Shown in pieces: positions 46,083 to 53,576 of a DNA stretch of 64,000 bases. The stretch is from Aliivibrio sp. S4MY1 (GTDB taxonomy: Bacteria > Pseudomonadota > Gammaproteobacteria > Enterobacterales > Vibrionaceae), in assembly GCF_028765545.1 (NCBI RefSeq), contig NZ_JARACP010000003.1, positions 143,468 through 207,467 of the forward strand, in the 5' to 3' direction. The notes beneath the pieces were generated by a model that was not told the origin of the DNA, did no database searches, and was given only the letters and a program-made list of their open reading frames with translations. The translations under genes and the position numbers were made by a program. How positions within the stretch are numbered: position 1 is the stretch's first letter; every line of letters begins with the position of its first letter.

Positions 46083-47326
46083 AGACTGTATTAACTCCGA
46101 GTTTACGCTTTAAAGATGATAATGAGAGTGACTATTCTTCATGGGTGATATCAAATGTTGGTATGCATACAGAACAACTGAATGGTTACGCATTTAAAAG
46201 CCATGATATATCAGAAAGTAGTGAAGGCTATAAATTAATGCGAGGTATTAATATTACTGAGGGTCGAATTAGACACTCAGTAAAGATTGATAGATTTTAC
46301 AATGGAAGCGTATCAAAAATAGAAAAATATTTTCTACAAGAAAATGATTTAGTCATCGGAATGGATGGTTCTAAAGTAGGAAAAAATGTAGCTTTAATTA
46401 ATGCAGAAGATTCTGGATCATTATTAGTGCAGCGAGTAGCTAGGCTTCGCCCTAAAAAAGGAACTTCAATAAAGTACATATATCAGCATATCACTTCTGC
46501 GAAATTTCAGCGATATGTAGATATTGTTAACACTAGTTCAGCTATACCACATATAAGTAAGAAGCAAATCGATGATTATAAATTAAGTTATCCGAGTTTT
46601 GAGGAGCAGACTAAAATAGCCTCTTTCCTAACGTCAGTTGATAGCAGAATCAGTCAACTAACAGAAAAGCATCGTCTTTTAAAAGAATACAAAAAAGGCG
46701 TAATGCAGCAGATATTTAGTCAGCAGCTTCGCTTTAAAGATGAAGATGGTAGAGTGTTTCCTGAGTGGGAAGTGTTTCGCTTGGCTGATATAGCTAAACC
46801 AATTAAACGTAAAGCGAAAGTGGTTATTGAAAATGTAATGACTATTTCTGCTGGGAAAGGTTTTTTGCATCAAAAGGAAAGGTTCAGTCAGGTTATTGCT
46901 GGTACGAGTTTGGATAAATATACTCATTTAAAAAAGGGAGAGTTTGCTTATAATCGCGGAAACTCTAAAAGTTATACATACGGATGTATCTATTTATTAA
47001 ATGATTCCGAAGCTCTTGTCCCATTTGTATATCGTAGCTTCGGATTAGAGAAAGGTGTGCCTGATTTTTATGAGCAATTGTTTGGTCTGAAATATCTTGA
47101 TAGACAGTTGAGACGATTGATTTCGTCTTCCGCCAGAATGGATGGATTATTGAATATTGGAGAGAAGGATTTCTATCAAGTTACAGTACCTTTTCCTCAT
47201 GAAGCAGAACAACAAAAAATTGCTCAGTTCTTACAATCTATCGACAAGAAGATTGACGCAGTAACGCAACAAGTAGAACAAACCAAGCAATTCAAAAAAG
47301 GCTTATTACAGCAGATGTTTGTGTAG
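46079..47326 (+). CDS. hsdS: Type I restriction-modification specificity subunit HsdS
   Basis: HsdS sets the bipartite target sequence. The 415-residue product has two target-recognition domains (about residues 15-160 and 225-370). Each is followed by a conserved helical spacer: PSFEEQTKIASFLTSVDSRI and PHEAEQQKIAQFLQSIDKKI. The internal repeat (QLRFKDEDGRVFPEWE near 220 and PSLRFKDDNESDYSSW at the start) fits the type IC pattern of circular symmetry. Both domains look intact. The recognition sequence cannot be predicted from the sequence alone. Confidence 0.95.
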   Translation: MKTVLTPSLRFKDDNESDYSSWVISNVGMHTEQLNGYAFKSHDISESSEGYKLMRGINITEGRIRHSVKIDRFYNGSVSKIEKYFLQENDLVIGMDGSKVGKNVALINAEDSGSLLVQRVARLRPKKGTSIKYIYQHITSAKFQRYVDIVNTSSAIPHISKKQIDDYKLSYPSFEEQTKIASFLTSVDSRISQLTEKHRLLKEYKKGVMQQIFSQQLRFKDEDGRVFPEWEVFRLADIAKPIKRKAKVVIENVMTISAGKGFLHQKERFSQVIAGTSLDKYTHLKKGEFAYNRGNSKSYTYGCIYLLNDSEALVPFVYRSFGLEKGVPDFYEQLFGLKYLDRQLRRLISSSARMDGLLNIGEKDFYQVTVPFPHEAEQQKIAQFLQSIDKKIDAVTQQVEQTKQFKKGLLQQMFV

Positions 47327-47348
47327 GGCTACACAATAAAAGTAACTA

Positions 47349-47374
47349 AAGGGTGAGCTTGATAGCTTGCCCTT
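47349..47374 (+). promoter_or_regulatory. Hairpin between hsdS and hsdR
   Basis: AAGGGTGAGCT (47349-47359), loop TGAT, AGCTTGCCCTT (47364-47374), 11 pairs with two wobbles, ending 20 bases before hsdR. It has no T-run and could reduce or delay HsdR relative to the methylase. Confidence 0.45.
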
Positions 47375-47394
47375 ACCATAGAGAATAACGTCAA

Positions 47395-50295
47395 ATGGCT
47401 TATCAAAGTGAACAACAATTAGAAGACAAGTTAATTGTCCAATTGAGTACCCAAGGGTTTGAGGTGGTAACGTTAGCTGATAATGTCGCCCTTGAAGCTA
47501 ACTTAAAAACACAGCTTGAAAAGGTCAATAATTGCGCCTTATCGATGCGTGAGTTTACTCAAGTGTTAGGCAAATTAGAAAAGGGTAATATCTTTACTAA
47601 AGCCAAAACATTACGTGACCAATTGGACATCACTTTAGATAATGGTGATAGCCGTCATTTGACGTTACTCTTTGATGATACCTCGTCATCAACACAAAAA
47701 AATTCGTATCAAGTCGCACAACAAATCACAGTTAAAGGCATCTACACCAACCGTTATGATGTGACCATTTTAGTGAATGGCTTGCCGTTGATTCAGATAG
47801 AACTGAAGCGTCGTGGTATTGAGCTTAAAGAAGCTTTTAACCAAGTAAAGCGTTATCAAAAGCATTCTTATCATGCTAACCACGGTTTGTTTAATTTCAT
47901 TCAGTTGTTTGTTATCTCTAATGGGGTTAATACGCAGTACTTTGCCAACAACAGTGAGATGTCCGCCAAACAAACCTTTGACTGGACAGACGTAGCCAAT
48001 AAACGCATTAGCCAGTTATTTGATTTTAGTAAGGTGTTTTTACAGCCTGAGCATTTAACCGCAATGTTAAGTAAATACATTGTATTAAATGAAACTGAAA
48101 AGTGCTTAATGGTGCTGCGCCCTTACCAGTTCTATGCGGTAGAGGCGATAGTCAACCAAGTAAAAACCACCACTAAGAACGGTTATATCTGGCATACCAC
48201 AGGCTCAGGGAAAACCTTAACCTCATTCAAAGCCGCCCAAATCATGACGACACTTTCAGAAGTAGATAAAGTTGTGTTTGTGGTGGACAGAAAAGATTTA
48301 GATTATCAAACCGCCTTAGAATTTAATGCCTTTTCTAAAGGGTGTGTAGACAGCACTGAAAACACCAATATGCTGTTTCACCAGTTCATTGATAAGCCAC
48401 TTAAAGGCAAAAAAATTAATGAGTACCGCAATTCAAAATTAATCGTTACTACACTGCAAAAGCTAAACAGTGTGATATCTAAGTCTCGCTATTTAAAAGA
48501 GATGGAGTCATTAAAAGATAAGCGCATTGTGTTTATTTTTGATGAATGCCACCGCAGTCAATTTGGTGATACTCACAAGAGTTTGATTGAGTTCTTCAAG
48601 GGTGCTCAATTGTTTGGTTTTACTGGAACGCCTATCTTTGCTGAAAATGCAGTAGCTAAGAACTCAGTCAAGAAAACTACTAAAGACTTATTTGATGAGC
48701 GTCTACATGCTTATGTGATTGTCGATGCTATCCGTGACCAAAACGTATTGAAGTTTGCGATTGAATACGTTGGTCGTTATCAATATAAAACAGGCTCTAA
48801 AAATACCTTAGATATTGATGTGGAAGACATCGATACCAAAGAGCTGTTATCGTCACCAGAGCGTCTAGATAAGATAACCGATTACATCATTGCCAATCAT
48901 AATCGCAAGACTCACAGCCGCGCCTACAACGCCATGTTGTGTGTATCGGGTATCCCTGAGTTAATTCAGTACTATGAATTATTTGCTAAGAAAAAAGCAG
49001 AAGGTAAACACACACTAAAAATAGCGACGATTTTTAGTTATGAGGCCAACGAAGAAGAAGAGTATGAATTAGGCGGCTCTGATGCAGTAGAAATTAAAGA
49101 AGCCGCAGCGAAGTACTTAAATAATACGGATGCAGTAAAGCTACACAGTCGAGATAAGCTAGAAGCATTCATGGCAGATTACAATGCGCTGTTTGGCTCA
49201 AGCTATACCACCAAGGATTATCAATCATTCGACAAGTATTACAAAAACCTGTCTCAACGAGTGAAAGATAAAGAGATTGATATTCTTCTTGTGGTGAATA
49301 TGTTTTTAACTGGCTTTGATGCAAAGTGCCTTAATACACTTTATGTCGATAAGAACCTCAAGCATCATGGATTAATTCAAGCGTTCTCACGTCCTAATCG
49401 CTTGTTGGATGAGAAGAAGTCCCACGGTAATATCGTGTGCTTCCGTAACCTAAAAAAAGCTGCTGATGAGGCGTTTACGCTGTTCTCTAATAAGCAACCT
49501 AAAGAAGTGATAGAGACACCAGCCTACGATGAGCTATTAGTTGATTTTGATAAGGCGTATGGGGCATTAATGGTAATCACACCAACCCCTGATTCGGTGG
49601 ATGATTTACCTGATGAAGATGCACAAAAGTTGTTTGTTCTCCAATTTCGTAAACTGATGCAGCTTAAAAACATGCTGAGTAACTTTGCTGATTTTGATAT
49701 CGCCTCAACAGGGATGGATGAGCAAGAGTTCCAAGATTTCACCAGTAAGTATGCTGATTTAAGCCGCCAAATCCGTGAAGGCTCAACCAAAGAAAAAGTC
49801 TCGATTTTAGATGATGTGGATTTTGAGTTAGAACTACTGCACCGTGATGAAATCAATGTGGCTTACATTCTTCATCTATTACGTGAATTGCATGGTGAAG
49901 ACAGCGAAGAAGCCAAAGTGAAAAAGCGTCAAGTCATTGCTAATTTAGTGAGTACCAACCCAACGTTATTAAGTAAGAAAGAATTGATTGAACGATTCAT
50001 GAATGAGCATCTTGATGGCATACCAGCTCAAGTGAACGTAGAAGAAGAGTTTGAGTTTTTTTGGGAAAAAGAAAAGCGTCTAGCCCTAGAGAAAATGGCG
50101 ATAGAAGAAAAGCTTAATCAAGGTAAGTTAGAGAGCTTAGTCAGTCGATATGAAACGAGTGAGGTTATGCCATTGCGTGATGACTTTGCGGCAACACTTG
50201 AGAGTAAGCCAAGTATATTGCAACGTAAGCAAATCGTAGGGCGTTTAACTGAGAAATTTAAAGGCTTTGTTGATACGTTTATTGGTGGGTTTTAG
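47395..50295 (+). CDS. hsdR: Type I restriction endonuclease subunit HsdR
   Basis: HsdR translocates DNA and cuts it. The 966-residue product has an N-terminal nuclease domain with YDVTILVNGLPLIQIELKRR (PD-(D/E)XK). It has motor motif I TTGSGKTLTSFK (about residue 268), motif II FDECHRSQF (about 382), FGFTGTPIF (motif III), and NMFLTGFDAK/IQAFSRPNR late motifs, then a helical C-terminus. The sequence resembles the EcoR124I (type IC) subunit. All motifs appear intact, so the system is probably active. It is the last hsd gene, in the order M-S-R. Confidence 0.96.
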   Translation: MAYQSEQQLEDKLIVQLSTQGFEVVTLADNVALEANLKTQLEKVNNCALSMREFTQVLGKLEKGNIFTKAKTLRDQLDITLDNGDSRHLTLLFDDTSSSTQKNSYQVAQQITVKGIYTNRYDVTILVNGLPLIQIELKRRGIELKEAFNQVKRYQKHSYHANHGLFNFIQLFVISNGVNTQYFANNSEMSAKQTFDWTDVANKRISQLFDFSKVFLQPEHLTAMLSKYIVLNETEKCLMVLRPYQFYAVEAIVNQVKTTTKNGYIWHTTGSGKTLTSFKAAQIMTTLSEVDKVVFVVDRKDLDYQTALEFNAFSKGCVDSTENTNMLFHQFIDKPLKGKKINEYRNSKLIVTTLQKLNSVISKSRYLKEMESLKDKRIVFIFDECHRSQFGDTHKSLIEFFKGAQLFGFTGTPIFAENAVAKNSVKKTTKDLFDERLHAYVIVDAIRDQNVLKFAIEYVGRYQYKTGSKNTLDIDVEDIDTKELLSSPERLDKITDYIIANHNRKTHSRAYNAMLCVSGIPELIQYYELFAKKKAEGKHTLKIATIFSYEANEEEEYELGGSDAVEIKEAAAKYLNNTDAVKLHSRDKLEAFMADYNALFGSSYTTKDYQSFDKYYKNLSQRVKDKEIDILLVVNMFLTGFDAKCLNTLYVDKNLKHHGLIQAFSRPNRLLDEKKSHGNIVCFRNLKKAADEAFTLFSNKQPKEVIETPAYDELLVDFDKAYGALMVITPTPDSVDDLPDEDAQKLFVLQFRKLMQLKNMLSNFADFDIASTGMDEQEFQDFTSKYADLSRQIREGSTKEKVSILDDVDFELELLHRDEINVAYILHLLRELHGEDSEEAKVKKRQVIANLVSTNPTLLSKKELIERFMNEHLDGIPAQVNVEEEFEFFWEKEKRLALEKMAIEEKLNQGKLESLVSRYETSEVMPLRDDFAATLESKPSILQRKQIVGRLTEKFKGFVDTFIGGF

Positions 50296-50374
50296 GATGG
50301 GTTTGAAAGTGACATATCATTTTAATCAGTCGCGGATTTCAGTCGCCAGTGAATTATCTTTGGTGTTATAGAGT

Positions 50375-50400
50375 AAGGCTACATATGTGTAGCTTTATTT
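50375..50400 (+). terminator. Terminator after hsdR
   Basis: GCTACA (50378-50383) pairs with TGTAGC (50388-50393), extended by A-T and G-U pairs, and followed by TTTATTT. Confidence 0.65.
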
Positions 50401-50458
50401 ATTGCGTTTGCCAAACTAAAGAATAATGCTACATCATTATTAAAATAAAGGACCATTA

Positions 50459-51670
50459 ATGTACCAAAAGATCGAAAAGCTTTTGCATATTCCTCAAATG
50501 TTAAGAGATAAATATCAAAAAAATGAATCATTTAATCTCTTTAAAGTACTTCGTGGCTCAAGTGATGAAGTTAGATTACACAGTAGATTCATAGCTGAGT
50601 TGCTAGATCCTAAAGGAAGTCATGGGCTTGGGACTGAGTTCTTAAGCTACTTTGTAAGTGAAATATTAGGTCAAAAAAACTTTGATGTTGAATCGGCATT
50701 TGTCCAAAAAGAATGGAACGACATTGATGTATTAATAAGAAATCAACAAGGCCAAGCGATAATTATCGAAAACAAAATTTACGCAGCTGATCAAGATAAT
50801 CAGCTAAATAGATACTTTAATATAGTTAATGATTTAAAGTTTGAAGCTAAGAATATAAATATTATTTATTTAACTCTAGATGGAAGAAATGCATCAAAGC
50901 AAAGTCTAGAAGGAATCCCTGAATCAATACTAAAAGATAACTACAGAAAAATTAGTTATAAATTTGATATTACAAACTGGCTTCAGTTCTGTAGAAAGGG
51001 AGCAGTTGAGTATCCTGAATTAAGAGAGAGTATCACGCAGTATTTAAATCTAATTGCTGAGTTAACACATACAAATCAAAGTGCAGTATTTATGAAAGAA
51101 TTAGAAGTATGGTTTGAAAAAGAGCTAACCAACGGTCAACCAATAGAATTGCTTGACGCCATCACTGCTGCTAAAGATAACTATCATGCCAAACAAATTG
51201 ATTTTCTTCGAGAGGCTATTTTATCAAGGCTGGATGGTCTTGAGTTGAATATAGAAGAATCAACCTGCAATCTTTTTGACTGTATTAATTTTGTTGCTAA
51301 AAATGATAGTTTTGAAATTTGGGTTTATCCATTTTATGGGATCGAAAAATTACAAGTTGGATTTATATGCAATCATGGGGCAAGCTATATCAGTGTTTGG
51401 TGTTCCCAAAAAGATGATAAAGAGATCTATGATGCAGCTCATAACGCTATTACTTGTGGCGTACAATCTAGCTATTATCGAATGAACCGATCATCAGTTG
51501 GTTGGAAATATCTAAGTGATCCTATCGTATTGTCTGAATCAACAGATAAGAATTTGCGTAAGCTGTCAGATCACAATTATTTGAACTCACTTTCAGAAAG
51601 CATAGCGTTGGAACTTAAAACTCTTGTCATGATACTCAATGAAGATAGAGAGTTGAAATCTTTGTTCTAA
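50459..51670 (+). CDS. PD-(D/E)XK nuclease superfamily protein
   Basis: The 403-residue protein opens with a domain of the PD-(D/E)XK type (PF14281-like). Conserved elements are RLHSRFIAELLDPKGSHGLG, Asp90 in WNDIDVLIRN, Glu104-x-Lys106 in AIIIENKIYAADQDNQLNRY and Gln115. The C-terminal 200 residues are helical and unrecognised. AAAGGA lies 6 bases before the ATG. It sits alone behind the type I system with its own terminator. Single-gene relatives in defence islands are suspected antiphage nucleases; this is inference. Confidence 0.75.
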   Translation: MYQKIEKLLHIPQMLRDKYQKNESFNLFKVLRGSSDEVRLHSRFIAELLDPKGSHGLGTEFLSYFVSEILGQKNFDVESAFVQKEWNDIDVLIRNQQGQAIIIENKIYAADQDNQLNRYFNIVNDLKFEAKNINIIYLTLDGRNASKQSLEGIPESILKDNYRKISYKFDITNWLQFCRKGAVEYPELRESITQYLNLIAELTHTNQSAVFMKELEVWFEKELTNGQPIELLDAITAAKDNYHAKQIDFLREAILSRLDGLELNIEESTCNLFDCINFVAKNDSFEIWVYPFYGIEKLQVGFICNHGASYISVWCSQKDDKEIYDAAHNAITCGVQSSYYRMNRSSVGWKYLSDPIVLSESTDKNLRKLSDHNYLNSLSESIALELKTLVMILNEDRELKSLF

Positions 51671-51702
51671 CCAATAGTAGCATTGTTCACTCAAGGTATT
51701 GT

Positions 51703-51729
51703 AATAAGGCTCCTTAATGGAGCCTTATT
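51703..51729 (+). terminator. Terminator of the PD-(D/E)XK gene
   Basis: AATAAGGCTCC (51703-51713), loop TTAAT, GGAGCCTTATT (51719-51729), a perfect 11-bp stem. Confidence 0.85.
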
Positions 51730-51737
51730 TATGCCGC

Positions 51738-51911
51738 TTACCCAACTAAAGATAAACACTTCATTCCTGATATCGATAAACTTCCTTTCGATGCTTCTTC
51801 AATATGTCCACTCCACCACATCATCATCGGTATTCTTCGTTCAAGATAATCAGTATGGTTATAAGCCGCACGTACTTGAGTGTCATCTACGTGAGCAAGA
51901 GCCGCTTCAAT
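51738..51911 (-). pseudogene. 3' remnant of a second tyrosine integrase gene
   Basis: The minus strand encodes, without a start and with a stop just upstream (TAA before the first Phe), 57 residues: FIEAALAHVDDTQVRAAYNH, then TDYLERRIPMMMWWSGHIEE and a short tail ending LSLVG. It aligns along its length with the C-terminus of the intact integrase (EIEACLAHVDKNEVRRAYNR...), keeping the catalytic His and Tyr. It is a truncated, diverged relative and not a recent duplicate, so it marks an earlier element at this site. Confidence 0.85.
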
Positions 51912-51921
51912 AAATTAAAAA

Positions 51922-53163
51922 TTAACTTACTGCTTTTAGGTTTTTATAACCAGTTAAGGATAAATTACCGTAGCTGGCTTGCTCGATATGCCCTCCCCAC
52001 CAGTCCATTACTTTTCTTCGCCTTTCTAAGTAATCCGTACGGTTGTAAGCTCTACGTACTTCATTCTTATCAACGTGTGCTAAACAAGCCTCTATTTCAT
52101 CAGGATCAAAGCCTTGTTCATTTAAAGTGGTGGACGCTAACGCTCGTAGGCCATGAGAAACTAACTGATCTTTAAAGCCCATACGTTTTAACGCCATATT
52201 AGCTGTTTGTGTATTAGAGTGCTGTAGAGGGTTTCTATGGCTAGGGAATAGGTATTGCCTATGTCCGCTAATAGGACGCATTATTTCTAATAGTGCGATC
52301 ATCTGTTTTGATAAAGGAACAGAATGAGGTTTCTTCATCTTCATTCGTTCTGCTGGAATAACCCATACGTTATTTTCTAGGTCGATATGCTCCCACTCTG
52401 CTGTAGCCGCTTCAACAGGTCTTGTCATGGTATGTAACTGCCATTCCAGTAAACATCTTGTTGTGAGCGTGATTCTCGCTCTATTAATAGAGTTCATTAA
52501 TTCTGGTAAGCGATCTGGTGTAATTGTTGCCATATTCGTTTTATTAGGAGATGGGAACAGTCGAGTGACATCAGTTAAGTAGTTAATGTCAATTTGCCCA
52601 CTAGCAACAGCAAGGCGCATTACTTCATTAATGATACGACATAAACGCTTAACCGTTTCTAAGTTCCCTTTAGCGGCTACAGGTTCAAGAATCGATATAA
52701 TCTGTTTCGGTCGAATAGCATCAATAGGTGTTTGCCCTAAAGATGGCAAGATATGTTTTTCTAATGCTCGATAGGAGTGTGCCGCAGTATCTGGTTTTAC
52801 TTGTTGTTTTTTTAATTCAAACCATTTGTCTGCGAATATTGAGAAGGTTGATTCACTAGCTTCTTTTTGTTGTAGCTTTTGCTGATCTCTATGCGTTTTC
52901 GGATCGATTCCCTGAGCTAGTAATTCTCTTGCTTCACTTGCGACTTTTCTTGCTAACGCGAGAGTTAAGCTAGGGTAAACACCTAAACTTAAATTAGCTC
53001 GTTTATTATTGATAGGACGAGAATAATTTAATAACCAAAGCTTAGAACCATTCGGTTTTATTCTTAATTGTAAGCCGTTTCCATCAGATAAAGCGTAATC
53101 TTTATCCTTCGGCTTTGCTTCTTTTATCTTTGTTGCGGTAAGTGGAACTACTGTTCTAGCCAT
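51922..53163 (-). CDS. P4-type tyrosine recombinase, island integrase
   Basis: The 413-residue integrase catalyses site-specific insertion into the tRNA 3' end. It has an N-terminal DUF4102 arm-binding domain (LTATKIKEAKPKDKDYALSD), a SAM-like core domain, and the catalytic residues Arg248 (TMTRPVEA), His337-x-x-Arg340 (SHGLRALA), His363 (LAHVD) and Tyr373 (RAYNRTDY). ATG 53163 is chosen over an in-frame upstream start because AAAGGC precedes it. It lies between the tRNA and the rest of the island, in the same direction as the tRNA. Confidence 0.95.
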   Translation of the reverse strand: MARTVVPLTATKIKEAKPKDKDYALSDGNGLQLRIKPNGSKLWLLNYSRPINNKRANLSLGVYPSLTLALARKVASEARELLAQGIDPKTHRDQQKLQQKEASESTFSIFADKWFELKKQQVKPDTAAHSYRALEKHILPSLGQTPIDAIRPKQIISILEPVAAKGNLETVKRLCRIINEVMRLAVASGQIDINYLTDVTRLFPSPNKTNMATITPDRLPELMNSINRARITLTTRCLLEWQLHTMTRPVEAATAEWEHIDLENNVWVIPAERMKMKKPHSVPLSKQMIALLEIMRPISGHRQYLFPSHRNPLQHSNTQTANMALKRMGFKDQLVSHGLRALASTTLNEQGFDPDEIEACLAHVDKNEVRRAYNRTDYLERRRKVMDWWGGHIEQASYGNLSLTGYKNLKAVS

Positions 53164-53310
53164 AAAAACGCCTTTTAGTAACAATGAAATGAGCTATTTC
53201 ATGCTGTTGTTACTACTGATGTTACTAAAAAGGTCGGATTCTAACAAACAGCAAAAGACGTTGTTGGATGCTAATTTCTGTAAGTTATTGATTTTAGGTT
53301 TATTTAAACG

Positions 53311-53338
53311 TAAAAAAAGACGCCATTGGACGTCTTTG
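53311..53338 (-). terminator. Terminator behind the tRNA, brought in by the island
   Basis: On the minus strand AAAGACG pairs with CGTCTTT (arms 53331-53337 and 53316-53322), and seven T follow. It starts 11 bases after the tRNA 3' end and lies outside the attachment repeat, so it belongs to the element. Confidence 0.8.
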
Positions 53339-53346
53339 ATTATGAA

Positions 53347-53375
53347 TTTGGTGGCCCCTCCCAGATTTGAACTGG
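53347..53375. repeat. Right attachment site within the tRNA-Ile2 gene
   Basis: These 29 bases (tRNA 3' end with the TPsiC arm and CCA) recur at 34461-34488 with one missing base. They mark the crossover region used by the integrase. Confidence 0.92.
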
Positions 53376-53424
53376 GGACCGAACGATTATGAGTCGTGCG
53401 CTCTAACCACTGAGCTAAGGGGCC
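53349..53424 (-). tRNA. tRNA-Ile2 (anticodon CAU)
   Basis: The minus strand folds as a 76-nt tRNA with encoded CCA. The acceptor stem GGCCCCT/AGGGGCC is followed by A-CCA; the D arm is TTAGCTCAGTGGTTAGAGCG, and the anticodon loop is CTCATAA (anticodon CAT). The TPsiC arm is CCCAGTTCAAATCTGGG. The acceptor stem matches E. coli ileX/ileY, where C34 is modified to lysidine and reads AUA. It is often annotated as tRNA-Met. The island has rebuilt its 3' end. Confidence 0.92.
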
Positions 53425-53437
53425 GTTGTAGGTGGTG

Positions 53438-53466
53438 ATTATAGGGGAAGATGAAAACAGTGTCTA
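53438..53466 (-). promoter_or_regulatory. Sigma-70 promoter of the tRNA gene
   Basis: On the minus strand TAGACA (53466-53461), a 17-base spacer and TATAAT (53443-53438) precede the tRNA 5' end by 13 bases. Confidence 0.8.
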
Positions 53467-53519
53467 GACATAAGGCGTTTGCTTTTTAATCAGTTGATTG
53501 AAAATATGCATCTAGATCG

Positions 53520-53548
53520 AAAAAAGGTGAGCCTAAGCCCACCTTTTT
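53520..53548 (-). terminator. Terminator of rpoD
   Basis: AAAAAGGTG...CACCTTTTT (53521-53548 core) forms a hairpin with one internal mismatch, directly after the rpoD stop. Confidence 0.75.
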
Positions 53549-53576
53549 GATTCTATTAACAAATAATTATGTTTAA

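Larger units (their letters stand above)
34461..53375. mobile_element. tRNA-Ile2-integrated genomic island (VSP-II-site type)
   Basis: About 18.9 kb lie between direct repeats of the tRNA 3' end. A P4-type tyrosine integrase stands beside the intact tRNA, and AlpA, RadC, RNase HI, DUF2787 and inovirus Gp2-type genes are typical island cargo. A full type I restriction-modification system is included. No conjugation genes are seen, so it is integrative and probably mobilised by helpers or excised only. The neighbouring rpoD places it at the locus that holds VSP-II in V. cholerae (from memory). A degenerate second integrase shows an earlier occupant. Confidence 0.93.

Noticed and set aside
53189-53392. 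67-codon open frame running into the tRNA gene
   Set aside because: It crosses the tRNA terminator and the tRNA 3' end and has no coding character; it is a by-product of the attachment region.
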